Positions 41,406-51,259 are shown, counted from the stretch's first letter. The stretch: DNA of 64,000 nucleotides from Rebecca billardiae RCC1528 (GCA_965240325.2 OZ251224.1:2046001-2110000), one strand, 5' to 3'. Notes: a model not told the origin generated them from the letters alone. Numbers and translations are program-made.

Positions 41406-43166
41406 ATGGCGAAGGCGGCCAAGTTGCCCCTGCCGGGGCCACAGGCGAAGGACACGGCTACGGCCGGCGGTCGGCGATTTCGGCCGTACCTCGCGTTGGG
41501 ATCGTTGATCGTGTTGGTCCAGCTCCATCACCTCGTGCGCACATGGATGGTGCTGAGCGTGAGTCACACGGGGGGTGGCGTCGACGCAGTGCGGCGTGAG
41601 CTGCTCAGGCGGGCATGGCTGCCGCGCGCGTGGGCTGGCAGCGAGGAGGATGGCCCAGAGGACGAGGTCGAGCGCGCGGCTTGGAGACGCGTTGACCAGC
41701 TGGCTGCGCTCCTGGTCGGCGGTGCTGGCGCTGCCCGCGATGACACGACTTCTGCTGCGGTGCCGGGCGAGGGCACGCAGGCCGACGATGCGCGTTCCCA
41801 GCACGCCGATGAGAGCGAGGGCGCGGGCGCGGTCGTGGATGGAGAGGGCGAGGACGGCGAGGGCACGGGCGACGCCGATGCGGAGGCCGAGGAGGACGAG
41901 GCCAAGATGGACTCGCTCGTGCGCAGCATGGAGGGCTCTGCCGGCGCGGCCGCGGCCGCGGAGGACGAGGAGGAGGAGGAGAAGAAGGGCGGCGCAGAGG
42001 AGCTGGGCGGCGTGTCGATCACGCTCGTGTCGCAGACGAGCGAGGAGCGCGTGTGGATGATCGAGCACATGTGCGACCGGTGGCCCGGCGCGCTCGCCAT
42101 CGCCGTCCACGTGCGCGGAGACCCGCACAAAGTGATGGGCACGCACCGGCGCGTCGAGAAGTTTGGCGCGTGCTTCACCGACGGCGAGATGCGGCTGGCG
42201 CTCGAGGTGATCCACGCGCGGAAGGAGGAGCCGTACCCGATCAACAAGCTGCGCAACCTGGCGATCGCGCGCGTCTCCACCACCCACTTCCTCATCGTCG
42301 ACATCGACCTCTGGCCGTCCGCCGAGCTGTACAACGTGCTGATGTACGCGATGGCGCACGACACGCCCGTCGACGTGGACACGACCGACGGCGCGGGCAG
42401 GTCGGGCAGCGGCGGGGCGGAGGCCGAGCGCGAGCTGTCGCTCAAGTCCTCGCGGCTCGCGATCGTCACGCCTGCGTTCGAGATCTCCGGCTCGGCCTTC
42501 AACCTTCAGGGCCAGGCGCTCGCGCCGAAGGTGCCGCGCACGTTTGCGCAGCTGCAGGAGTGCCACAGCAAGGGCAACTGCCACGTGTTCAAGAAGACGA
42601 CGCACACGCACCGCTCGACGGACTACGCGCGTTGGTGGGACAACACGGACGTGGGCGCGTATCACATCAAATGCTTCGACTCGATTCGCTACGAGCCGTA
42701 CGTCGTCGTGCCGGTGAGTTGCCCTCGGCGCGAGCGCACGCGACTGCGAGCGCGTGTGCGCGCGACCGAGTGTGAGCGCGCGCGGCGGACAGCCCCAACT
42801 GATCAATCGCGTTGCCTGCCCACACGCCACCCGTGCTCGCCCCGCGCACGACAGACGGACCAGGCGACCACCCCTCGGTTTGACGAGCGCTTCAGCGGCT
42901 ATGGCAAGAATAAGATCGAGTTCATCCAACACCTGCGCATGGCTGGCTTCCGATTTGCTGTGATCGCGCGAGGCTTTGTCGTGCACGTCGCACACGAGAA
43001 GTCGCGGGCGTACCGCGCGTGGCTGGAGACGAAGGGCGCCAAGCGCGCGAAAACGAACGACATCTTCAATCAATTCATCTCGGAGCACATGCCCTCCGCG
43101 AGGATCGCGACGCCCCTGTGCAAGCAGGCCTTCAGCCATCAGGCAGCAATCATGATGGGTCAATGA
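41406..43166 (+). CDS. GT49-family glycosyltransferase (LARGE/B4GAT1-like)
   Basis: Two exons, 41406-42713 and 42864-43166, with a 150-bp GTGAGT...CAG intron, giving 536 aa. The intron length is divisible by three without stops, but the encoded Arg-rich insert breaks the conserved block EPYVVVP-ATTPRFDERFSGYG. Residues 28-48 are a single membrane anchor (type II Golgi topology). A long acidic linker (100-200) leads to the catalytic domain: NKLRNLAIARV, DxD motif D299-I-D301 in FLIVDIDLWPS, VTPAFEIS, and GFGWNK-like GYGKNKIEF. GT49 enzymes add GlcA or Xyl-GlcA units to glycans in animals; the acceptor here is unknown. The last 42 bp of the coding region and downstream DNA are included in the tandem duplication starting at 43125. 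Confidence 0.85.
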   Translation: MAKAAKLPLPGPQAKDTATAGGRRFRPYLALGSLIVLVQLHHLVRTWMVLSVSHTGGGVDAVRRELLRRAWLPRAWAGSEEDGPEDEVERAAWRRVDQLAALLVGGAGAARDDTTSAAVPGEGTQADDARSQHADESEGAGAVVDGEGEDGEGTGDADAEAEEDEAKMDSLVRSMEGSAGAAAAAEDEEEEEKKGGAEELGGVSITLVSQTSEERVWMIEHMCDRWPGALAIAVHVRGDPHKVMGTHRRVEKFGACFTDGEMRLALEVIHARKEEPYPINKLRNLAIARVSTTHFLIVDIDLWPSAELYNVLMYAMAHDTPVDVDTTDGAGRSGSGGAEAERELSLKSSRLAIVTPAFEISGSAFNLQGQALAPKVPRTFAQLQECHSKGNCHVFKKTTHTHRSTDYARWWDNTDVGAYHIKCFDSIRYEPYVVVPVSCPRRERTRLRARVRATECERARRTAPTDQSRCLPTRHPCSPRARQTDQATTPRFDERFSGYGKNKIEFIQHLRMAGFRFAVIARGFVVHVAHEKSRAYRAWLETKGAKRAKTNDIFNQFISEHMPSARIATPLCKQAFSHQAAIMMGQ

Positions 43167-44556
43167 TGCATAGCTATATCGTCTTAGTATCGCGACGATG
43201 ATGAGTCTCACTCATGAGTGAGCTAGATGACTGTATTTATAATCATTTATCTGTTGATAGTCACGCCGGGCCTACAGTCTGGGTGCTGGTCGATGCTTGA
43301 CGATCATTGAGGCAGCTTGGCTGGGTAGTTGTTCACAACACTCAGTAGTGACTAGTGACTCACCAGTGATAGGGGCCGCATAGGGCGGCGACAACTCATC
43401 CGCCTCATTATTTAAAATATATTAAATGTATTAAGGAGCTACTCGGCGGAGCTAAATTGCTTAGTGATATATTTAACGACGTGGCAGCATCGGATAAGCG
43501 TCAGGCTAATGCTACTTCGTCGGGGATAATTAAGAGCACGCAAGCTGGACCGCGGCGTGTGGTTGATGACCGAGTCTCCGTTTTTAGTTACAGCCGCCAT
43601 GACGCGACAAGGGCTTATTGGGTATCTCCAATTTGAGCGGGCCCGCGAGTTGCCAAGATGCGTAGGAATGATTCGTCGTCTACCCCACTTTTTGAGTGCT
43701 CCAAGCGCTCTTGAGCCCGATCTGAGTCGATCTCCACTCTATCCTACCGCGGCGAAGGTTGGCGACGTCGCATCATCAACCGAAGAGCGCGCCGAAGCCG
43801 AACTGCGAAAACAACATCCGCTGAAGGAGGAGGCGGGCGCGAGATCGGTGCGGGTCAATGCCACATCCCGACGACCACGAGTGGAGCGCAACGCCGACGG
43901 ACGAGATGGACGAAGGCGACGAGGGTGGCCTCCAGGACGGACACCACGCGAACGACGAAGGTGAATCGCCAGCGGCTAACACCAGCCAGCCTGAGCAGAC
44001 CATCCAGCAGCTGCAGGACGGCAATGCCGAGTGTGCGCGCGATAACGCGCCCGCAACAAGCTTGGATGAAGACGGCTCACACGGCCTGGGGGTGGAGGTG
44101 AGTACCGAGGCGGGTACCATGCCGGCACTGGCGCCTGCTGCGAACGCCTCCCCGCAAGGAGCAGACCGAGACGACGAGGAGGCCACGCCCGCGGAAACAC
44201 CAGCAGCCGAGCAGCACGCGCAGCCCGGCGGCGGGAGCAGCGACGACGCGCCGGAGCAGGAGCAGGTGTGGTGGCGTGGGACGGTCCCGAAGACATCACG
44301 CTTCCTCGGCGTCTCAAGATACAAGGGCAAGTGGCGCTCGTTCATCTGCGCGCACGGCCGATGCAAGGAGCTGGGCAAGTTCGAGAGCGAGGTCGCGGCC
44401 GCGGAGGCGTACGATCGCATGGCGTTCTGGCTCCGGCTCGACCGCAAGCTCAACTTCCCAGTGCCTGGATCAGGCTTCACTCCGCTCAGCGAGGAGGAGC
44501 TGGCTTTCGCCAATCCAAGCCGCCCATTCACGAGCACTGAGGGCCGGGACAAGCGC
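43125..44556 (+). repeat. Tandem duplication, unit 1
   Basis: 1432 bp running from the last codons of the glycosyltransferase gene through the intergenic region to the middle of an AP2-domain gene. Unit 2 starts at 44557 with the same CAGGCCTTCAGCCATCAGGC. The junction converts the AP2 frame of unit 1 into a chimera that uses the glycosyltransferase stop. Confidence 0.93.
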
Positions 44557-44598
44557 CAGGCCTTCAGCCATCAGGCAGCAATCATGATGGGTCAATGA
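43858..44598 (+). CDS. Truncated AP2-domain protein with glycosyltransferase-derived tail
   Basis: A 246-aa protein. Residues 1-140 are acidic, low-complexity and almost identical to the copy at 46550. One AP2-like DNA-binding domain follows (about 146-205: VPKTSRFLGVSRYKGKWRSF, ELGKFESEVAAAEAYDR, DRKLNFP). After GRDKR the frame crosses the duplication junction and ends with the tail QAFSHQAAIMMGQ, which is the authentic C-terminus of the upstream glycosyltransferase. The second AP2 domain present in the full copy is absent. A 5' region of about 690 bp with upstream sequence identical in order to unit 2 suggests it keeps its own promoter. Whether it is expressed is unknown. Confidence 0.8.
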   Translation: MPHPDDHEWSATPTDEMDEGDEGGLQDGHHANDEGESPAANTSQPEQTIQQLQDGNAECARDNAPATSLDEDGSHGLGVEVSTEAGTMPALAPAANASPQGADRDDEEATPAETPAAEQHAQPGGGSSDDAPEQEQVWWRGTVPKTSRFLGVSRYKGKWRSFICAHGRCKELGKFESEVAAAEAYDRMAFWLRLDRKLNFPVPGSGFTPLSEEELAFANPSRPFTSTEGRDKRQAFSHQAAIMMGQ

Positions 44599-47243
44599 TG
44601 TAGCTATATCGTCTTAGTAGTTAGTATCGACGATGATGAGTGAGATGACTGTATTTATACTCATGGCCCGCGGTGCAGGGCGGAGCGCGCAGCGTGGAGC
44701 CCGCTCCGTGGGCCCTAACCACGTTTCAAAATAAGATCTTTGATCAAAGAAAAAAGGGACTGGGCGGTGTTTTCCAGAGTGGAGGAGACCGAGTTTCGAT
44801 TTTTTGAGACCTCCTTACGCATGGATTAGCGTCGAAAAAGGGCGCGTCCGCCGTCTTGAATAGTGAACAGAGGAATCAACGAAACCCACGCCCAAGTGTG
44901 CCAGGCTGGGTAATTGTGGGTAGACTCTCGTTCATCAAGTGTAGTGCGCCGCCGCAAGATGCCAAGAACGACCGTTGACATAATAGTCCAACCAACTCCA
45001 ATAGTGCGAGACATCCGCCGCAGCTATCCGTATCGCGCTCGGCGTGTCCGCCGCGTTTTGTACGCCAGTCAGTTGCGACTTGCGAGAGGCAAGACGAGGG
45101 GGCGAGCCACGAGCGACCGACTCGTCGCACTCGCGAGGGGACGGGGTGAGGACGGCGATGGCCCCGCGATGGGAGGTACGCGCGGCGAGTGGCGCCTGGT
45201 GCGCGCGGCTGCGGCGGGTCCCGACTGACGGGCGACATCGAGTTCGTGCCCCGCTCACCCCGCGCGCCCCCGCCGCCCCGTGTCGACTGCCTGCGCGTCC
45301 GCCGCGCGTCGGGCCGGCGCCTGCGCCGCGGCAGCCGCCCTTTATTCGGGCTCTCGCAAGCTCGGGGGCAGCGGCGCCAGCCGGCGCCTGATGCCGGACT
45401 GATCGATCTCTGAGTCTTTGACTTCACCACGCGCCGCCCTTGCCATGCCTGGTGCCCTCGCACCTCGGCACCGTGCTCCCTCGGGCTGACAGCACCGCCG
45501 ACCGCGTGGCCTGGCGTGCACGTAGAGTTGCGCTCATGCGTCGATCACGCCTCGCGCCCGCCTGTCGGCCGTCGCGCAGGCGCTGGTCGAACCCTACTCG
45601 GACCAGTGCAAATCATCTAACTATCCTGGCGCTGCCGGTGCGCGGTGACCCGCGGGACAGCGGTCAGTCAGCAGCAGCGGCCCGAACGAATCCGCGGCCC
45701 CGCACCGTGCTCCCTGGCTGTCAGCTTCGCGTGGCCTGGCGTGCACGTGGAGTCGCGCTCATGCGTCGATCACGCCTCGTCGCATCCGCCTGTACACAAT
45801 CGGCGCCGCGCCGGCGGCTGCGAAGTGCGATGGGCCCGCGCCCGGCGCGGCGGGCGGCGGCGCGCCGCTGGAGTCTAGTTGTACGGGCATGCAACTCCGG
45901 GTCTGTCAATAGACGACTGCGATGGAGGGTGCACCGCCACCGCGGGCCCTGAACTACGTTCGTTCTACGGAAAAGGACCGCGGAACGCGGTCATTTATCT
46001 GTTGATAGTCACGCCGGGCCTACAGTCTGGGTGCTGGTCGATGCTTGACGATCATTGAGGCAGCTTGGCTGGGTAGTTGCATTCACCACACTCACAAGTG
46101 ATAGGGGCATAGGGCGGCGACAACTCATCCGCCTCATTATTTAAAATATATTAAATGTATTAAGGAGCTACTCGGCGGAGCTAAACTGCTTAGTGATATA
46201 TAATGCTACTTCGTCATGGGTAATTAAGAGCACGCAAGCTGGACGCGGCGCGTGGTTGATGACCGATTCTCCGTTTTTAGTTACGGCCGCCATGACGACA
46301 AGGGCTAATTGGGCATCTCCAATTTGAGCGGGCCCGCGAGTTGCCAACATGCGTAGGAATGATTCGTCGTCTATCCCACTTTTTGAGTGCTCCAAGCGCT
46401 CTTGAGCCCCGATCTGAGTCGATCTCCACTCTATCCTACCGCGGCGAAGGTTGGCGACGTCGCATCATCAACCGAAGAGCGCGCCGAAGCCGAACTGCGA
46501 AAACAACATCCGCTGAAGGAGGAGGCGGGCGCGAGATCGGTGCGGGTCAATGCCACATCCCGACGACCACGAGTGGAGCGCAACGCCGACGGACGAGATG
46601 GACGAAGGCGACGAGGGTGGCCTCCAGGACGGACACCACGCGAACGACGAAGGTGAATCGCCAGCGGCTAACACCAGCCAGCCTGAGCAGACCATCCAGC
46701 AGCTGCAGGACGGCAATGCCGAGTGTGCGCGCGATAACGCGCCCGCAACAAGCTTGGATGAAGACGGCTCACACGGCCTGGGGGTGGAGGTGAGTACCGA
46801 GGCGGGTACCGCGCCGGCACTGGCGCCTGCTGCGAACGCCTCCCCGCAAGGAGCAGACCGAGACGACGAGGAGGCCACGCCCGCGGAAACACCAGCAGCC
46901 GAGCAGCACGCGCAGCCCGGCGGCGGGAGCAGCGACGACGCGCCGAAGCAGGAGCAGGTGTGGTGGCGTGGGACGGTCCCGAAGACATCACGCTTCATCG
47001 GCGTCTCAAGATACCAGGGCAAGTGGCGCTCGTTCATCAACGTGCATGGCCGAGGCATGGAGCTGGGCAAGTTCGAGAGCGAGGTCACGGCAGCGGAGGC
47101 GTACGATCGCTGGGCGTACTATCTCGACCGCAAGCTCAACTTCCCAGAGCCGGGATCAGGCTTCACTCCGCTCAGCGAGGAGGAGCTGGCTTTGGCCAAT
47201 CCAAGCCGCCCATTCACGAGCACCGATGGCCGGGACAAGCGCC
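44557..47243 (+). repeat. Tandem duplication, unit 2 (contains a mobile element)
   Basis: Second copy of 43125-44556, interrupted after 44664 by the 1.33-kb element at 44665-45990. Small deletions (about 20 and 40 bp near 46085 and 46198) explain the remaining length difference. The end at about 47243 is the point where the AP2 genes cease to match. Confidence 0.9.
44665..45990 (+). mobile_element. Short non-autonomous element with shared termini, copy 5 (body type II), precise empty site known
   Basis: 5' end GGCCCGCGGTGCAGGGCGGA, GGGCCCTAACCACGTTTC, GATCTTTGATCAAAGA palindrome, a body matching 16611-18208, then GGGCCCTGAACTACGTTCG and the terminal hairpin GACCGCGGAACGCGG. Flanked by TCAT at 44661-44664 and 45991-45994. 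Unit 1 of the tandem duplication has the uninterrupted site near 43230-43256, TTTATAATCATTTATCTG, so the insertion borders and the TCAT (or minimally AT) duplication are read directly. Confidence 0.93.
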
Positions 47244-48304
47244 TGCGTGACCCCGCTTCGTGCAAGCGGCCCGAGAGGATGGCCGACCTCAGCTTCGGAG
47301 GGTCCTTGCACATGCCGCCGGCCAAGCGGGCGCGCCGTGCTGCAGCCGAGGGCGGCGAGGAGCAGGAGAGTGTGGCCGGGACCGGCCGCGGGCCGGCGGA
47401 AGCAGTGAGTGGTGCTCCAGAAGTCATCACAATCGACGGCGGCGACGACGGTGACGGTGCGGAGCAGACATCGCGCGCGCGCGCTGCTCGTGGCGCGCGC
47501 CCCAAGGCCAAGCAACCTTCGCCGTCGCCGCCGCAGAGAGCCCCCCCCACGTCGAAGTACAACGGCGTGTCGAAGAGCGGCGGCATGGCGCGCCCTTGGC
47601 AGGCACGCATCCAGAACGAGTCGCTTGGTGCGTTCGACAGCGAGCTGGAGGCGGCGAAAGCTTACGACGCCGCCGCCAGCCTGCCTCGGCGCCGCGTGCT
47701 GTTTGCTTGCAAGCTCAACCGCGACAAGTTTCCGGAAGATTTTGACCATCAGCGCGAGGCGCGGCGCCCGGACAGCCGCACCATGCACACACCGGCAGTG
47801 CCACCGCCCCAAACGGACGCGCAGGCCCCCGCAGCTCCGGCAGACGCCACGCTCCACGCCGGTGACGCGCCCATGTTCTCTGCACCCCGACCGGCGGCTG
47901 CGGACGAGGTGCAGTGCCCGGTCGGCGGTGCGACCACAACGATGCCAAACGCAAACACCGCGCAGCCACCGCACACGGCCACGGCGGCGCCCCAGACCGA
48001 CGATACGCCGCCGCCCGCTGCCGCACCACCGGCGATGCCGCCCACCGCCTCCGAGGCACCCGCCGCAGGCGCGAGCGCCGCGCCCAATTCCACCGCACAG
48101 GCCGCATCGTCACGCGCTGCTCCAACGCCTGCCGCTCCCAGCGCCGGCGACGGCCGCGGCGCCAACGTCAACGTGGATGCAGCCAAGACACCCGCGGAGA
48201 CTCTCGTGGCTGGCATGACGCTCATCAACGACATGGCACACCAGGACCCGAGCCTACGCGATCTCGTACGCCCAGTCATCGAGCAGCTCCTTGCGCAGAA
48301 ATAG
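46550..48304 (+). CDS. Two-AP2-domain protein, full-length copy
   Basis: A 584-aa single-exon protein. Acidic low-complexity N-terminus (1-140); first AP2-like domain about 146-200 (SRFIGVSRYQGKWRSFINVH, DRKLNFPEP); an acidic, Ala-rich linker; second AP2-like domain about 335-392 (SKYNGVSKSGGMARPWQARI, LGAFDSELEAAKAYDAAA); then a Pro/Ala/Thr-rich tail and a C-terminal helix (TPAETLVAGMTLINDMAHQD). AP2 folds bind DNA with a three-stranded sheet; in algae and apicomplexans such proteins act as transcription factors, which is inferred here. A basic patch (PPAKRARRAAAE, near 264-275) could be a nuclear signal. Its upstream region carries a mobile element at 44665-45990, so it may be regulated differently from the truncated copy. 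Confidence 0.85.
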   Translation: MPHPDDHEWSATPTDEMDEGDEGGLQDGHHANDEGESPAANTSQPEQTIQQLQDGNAECARDNAPATSLDEDGSHGLGVEVSTEAGTAPALAPAANASPQGADRDDEEATPAETPAAEQHAQPGGGSSDDAPKQEQVWWRGTVPKTSRFIGVSRYQGKWRSFINVHGRGMELGKFESEVTAAEAYDRWAYYLDRKLNFPEPGSGFTPLSEEELALANPSRPFTSTDGRDKRLRDPASCKRPERMADLSFGGSLHMPPAKRARRAAAEGGEEQESVAGTGRGPAEAVSGAPEVITIDGGDDGDGAEQTSRARAARGARPKAKQPSPSPPQRAPPTSKYNGVSKSGGMARPWQARIQNESLGAFDSELEAAKAYDAAASLPRRRVLFACKLNRDKFPEDFDHQREARRPDSRTMHTPAVPPPQTDAQAPAAPADATLHAGDAPMFSAPRPAAADEVQCPVGGATTTMPNANTAQPPHTATAAPQTDDTPPPAAAPPAMPPTASEAPAAGASAAPNSTAQAASSRAAPTPAAPSAGDGRGANVNVDAAKTPAETLVAGMTLINDMAHQDPSLRDLVRPVIEQLLAQK

Positions 48305-48822
48305 TCCCGCCTTGATGATTTAATTTGCCTGTTGATATGTAGTTATCTGCTGATCGTCAGCACTTCGTCCCAGCCTGGCTTGTTAATGTTTTATTAATTG
48401 GCGCGGCCGCGGGCTCAGCCGCAGGCGGCTGCAGCCGCTCAGCTTCAGCAGTCATCCCGGTAGCTAATCTGCTATCTCATCGTCATCATAATCGTCATCA
48501 TCAACTCCGAAATAAAGTACAGCAGGAATTAGTCGTAGTGATTCAATATTTATTAAATTAAATTACGACACCTAGGCGGCTGCTATATTCATTAACCCGT
48601 AGTAGTAGTAGTCAATAGACGCGTACACTAATGCGATCTAGTGTTGTAGTAGCCATACTGTTACTCCTCTCCGTCTCTCGTCATGTCGATCTGCTGATGA
48701 GGCCCCGCAACAAACACGGTACGTACGACACTGCAATCGGCGGAGGCACACAATGCGGCGGGCACTACGTGGAATATGGCCTTCGGGGCAAGAGGCCCTT
48801 GACGATCTGGCTTCGAATGAGG
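48305..48822. other. Intergenic, no gene seen
   Basis: 518 AT-richer bases between converging genes (AP2 gene on plus, hydroxylase on minus), probably both 3' UTRs. Confidence 0.5.
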
Positions 48823-50130
48823 TTATCCGCCATTGGCGATCGTCACGCCGGTAGCACCAGGCCGCCACACGTTCGCAGCGTCCTGGTTGCCAACGCGCGC
48901 GATGCCCTTGACCGCCGGATTCTCGCCCTTCGCCTCGGCGCTGCCGTGGGCGTGCCACAACACGTTGTACGCGTTGACAAACTCGTCTATGTTCACGTAG
49001 CAGCCACGGAGCAGGCGCGTGCCGCCGTTGGACTCGTACCCGCGTCGCCCGTGCGCGAGCCTCCGGTTGCTGAACGCCAGCATCTCGCCCGGCTGCAGCC
49101 TGTACACCCAGCCGCGCTCGTCCTCCAGCCGGCCGATCAGCCGCTCGAACAGCGCGTACGCGCGGTAGTAGGGCTCCACGTCCTCCAGGGGCGCCTGCAG
49201 CGGCCCCTCGAACGGCGGGCTCCAGAAGCACGCGCTCACGCCGCCGCCGGCCGCGCGGACGATGTGCGGCCGGCGGTACCGCATGCTCACCGGCCGCTCG
49301 CGCGCGTGGTGCTCCTTCATGAACGTGGCGGGCACGCGCGCGAGCGTCTCAAACGCGTCGGGCTCCTCGATCGCGAGCAGCTCCGCCGCCTCGACCACGT
49401 CGACGAGGACGCTCTCGCCGCCGCTGACGCACGCGTCGAATTGGCGGCAGTGGAGGAACTGCAGGCCGGGTGGCGACTCGTAGTACGCCAGATCCTGGTG
49501 CAGGCCCAGCGCGCCCGACGTGTACGCCACGTTGATGGCGTTCGGCTGGTCGATCACGTCCCAAGCGCGCCCGTAGATCGTGGGCATCACCGGCGCGATG
49601 CGCTCGGCGAGCGCGCACACGGCGTCCGCCGAGTCTGGGACGCCGTCGACGATGCAGACGCCCGTCTCGGCGATGTGGCTCACCCACTTCCACAGCCCCT
49701 CCGTGCTCGCGCCATCGAGCACGGCGTCGCACGAGATGCGCGGCAACGGCCGGCGCGGCGCGTTCGGCGCGTGCGAAAACACCGCGGGGGACAAGAAGCT
49801 GTGCGCATGCTCGCGCAGCCACGGCACGTCAAAGGACGTGGCTGCATCAGCGCCTTGGTCTGCCCAGCTCATGGTGACCCGATCGCCGCCGTCCGAGATG
49901 GCCGCGTTCGCGAGCATCGAGGCGGCTGGCACGCTTGCAGGCGTGAGCGCCTTCTGATTGGAAGCGTTGCGGCGGGAGGGGCAGTTGTCGCGAAGCCAGA
50001 GCGCGTGGTACCGCGCTTCGAAGCCATCCGCAAACTCCAGCTGCAGGGAGCGCCCGTCCGGTGCGACGGCGAGCTTGAGCGCACGCAGATTTGCGGCCTG
50101 CGCGGGCGTTGAGGAGAGCAGGCGTCGCAT
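48823..50130 (-). CDS. Gamma-butyrobetaine / trimethyllysine dioxygenase family
   Basis: A 435-aa 2-oxoglutarate/Fe(II) dioxygenase of the BBOX1/TMLHE type. N-terminal DUF971-like region (LQLEFADGFEARYHALWLRDNC, about 30-55) with an Asn-Cys-Pro zinc-like motif, then the jelly-roll catalytic domain. The Fe ligands are H and D in LGLHQDLAYYESPPGLQ and a distal His in RRLAHGR. TSGALGLHQDL and the NVAYTSGALG region closely follow the family. BBOX makes carnitine from gamma-butyrobetaine; TMLHE hydroxylates trimethyllysine. The sequence alone does not separate them. The first ATG is at 50130; residues 1-20 (MRRLLSSTPAQAANLRALKL) fit a mitochondrial presequence. Divergent from the F-box gene. Confidence 0.88.
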   Translation of the reverse strand: MRRLLSSTPAQAANLRALKLAVAPDGRSLQLEFADGFEARYHALWLRDNCPSRRNASNQKALTPASVPAASMLANAAISDGGDRVTMSWADQGADAATSFDVPWLREHAHSFLSPAVFSHAPNAPRRPLPRISCDAVLDGASTEGLWKWVSHIAETGVCIVDGVPDSADAVCALAERIAPVMPTIYGRAWDVIDQPNAINVAYTSGALGLHQDLAYYESPPGLQFLHCRQFDACVSGGESVLVDVVEAAELLAIEEPDAFETLARVPATFMKEHHARERPVSMRYRRPHIVRAAGGGVSACFWSPPFEGPLQAPLEDVEPYYRAYALFERLIGRLEDERGWVYRLQPGEMLAFSNRRLAHGRRGYESNGGTRLLRGCYVNIDEFVNAYNVLWHAHGSAEAKGENPAVKGIARVGNQDAANVWRPGATGVTIANGG

Positions 50131-50312
50131 CGTCACGATGACGCCGCCGACTCGGGGAGCCGCCGACGAGAGTACAACGGTGGGCCGAACAGGAAAGGCT
50201 GCGGCGGACGAACCTCTCGAGGAAATTGAAAATGACGCACGGGAAGCACCCGGAACCCGTCCGGTGGACTCCTCTGGCTCATCACAGTCCTTGCCAACGC
50301 CGGACTCGGACG

Positions 50313-51056
50313 ATGGCAGCGGCGGGTCCCGACGCGAATCGTCACGATGATGTCAACGGCCTCCCCCTGGACGCGCTGCGGCTGATCGTGGCGTGTCTGG
50401 ACGCCCGTTCGTTGCACGCAGCATCTCTGATCGGCCGTGGTGCGGCCATTGCCCGTGCAGCCCGCGACGACGCTGCGTGGGAGCTGCACTGCCTTCGAGA
50501 CTTTCCAGAACACATGCCCGTGCGCAACTCGGCTCATCGTCACTACTTGACTTGTCGCGAGCGCGTGCACGGCCCGCGGTATAGGCTGCGTGCATGCGCA
50601 CGTGGCCAGCTGCCATTCTTATCCTCGCTGGGAGGCGCGCACGCGCAGTCGCTGCCAACGACGCTGTCGTTTGGGATCGTGTGCGATATTGTGAAGCTGC
50701 ACGAGTGCTCGGAGTCCAAATACCGTGCCGCCGCTGCTTGGATCGGCCGACGCACCGCTGACGGGCCGGACGAGAAGCGGCTGAGCGCGGCACTGCGCGA
50801 GGCATACCAGTGCGTGTTCCCACCCTCTGGCACCGCCAGCAAGGCAGATCGGAACGCGCGCACGCGGAGCAGTGCCGGAAAGCAGATCAAGGGGCCGATG
50901 CTGGTGGACATGGGCGAGCCGGGGCAAAGAGAAGCCGAGCTTGCGGGGCTCCTCGACCAGCCGGCAGTGCGCACCTGCGTCGACTCCTACGGCAGATTCC
51001 TAGTCGCGCCCATCCGCGAGCCACGCTGGCTCCGCCACCACGCCACAACATTCTGA
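50313..51056 (+). CDS. F-box-like protein, otherwise unidentified
   Basis: A 247-aa protein from the ATG at 50313; an in-frame ATG at 50232 would add 27 residues. Residues 13-70 (GLPLDALRLIVACLDARSLH, AAWELHCLRDFPEHM) match an F-box with the LPxDxLxxIxxxLD core, suggesting an SCF adaptor. The remainder has no recognisable repeat; a KYRAAAAWIGRR helix and a Ser/Lys-rich linker are visible. It is 182 bp (or 101 bp) from the start of the divergent dioxygenase. Confidence 0.65.
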   Translation: MAAAGPDANRHDDVNGLPLDALRLIVACLDARSLHAASLIGRGAAIARAARDDAAWELHCLRDFPEHMPVRNSAHRHYLTCRERVHGPRYRLRACARGQLPFLSSLGGAHAQSLPTTLSFGIVCDIVKLHECSESKYRAAAAWIGRRTADGPDEKRLSAALREAYQCVFPPSGTASKADRNARTRSSAGKQIKGPMLVDMGEPGQREAELAGLLDQPAVRTCVDSYGRFLVAPIREPRWLRHHATTF

Positions 51057-51259
51057 CGGCCGAGCCACGGCGCCCTCGGGGCCTGGCAACGTCGGAGTTG
51101 GCGCCGCAGGCCACTCTGGCAACTCTTATAGCAAATGTTTTCAATGGTAAAGCTCGTCATCAGACATGGACGCTTGCTGTCTCACTCACACTAATAGGCA
51201 GGACTGCGCTGGCATCTCACAGTCTCAGCAGCGGGGCCTTGCCAACAACAATAATAATG

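Noticed and set aside
31758-42863. Excess of introns with length divisible by three
   Set aside because: Four of the thirteen introns inferred here (102, 84, 108, 150 bp) are multiples of three, which is the chance expectation.
44876-45463. 195-residue minus-strand frame in mobile element copy 5, considered as a transposase
   Set aside because: The homologous stretch of copy 1 does not keep the same reading frame, and the residues are low-complexity.
44665-45990. Helitron classification of the short-element family
   Set aside because: A 3' hairpin and insertion near AT are Helitron-like, but the 3' end is not CTRR, the 5' end is not TC, and a TCAT duplication is seen, which Helitrons do not make.
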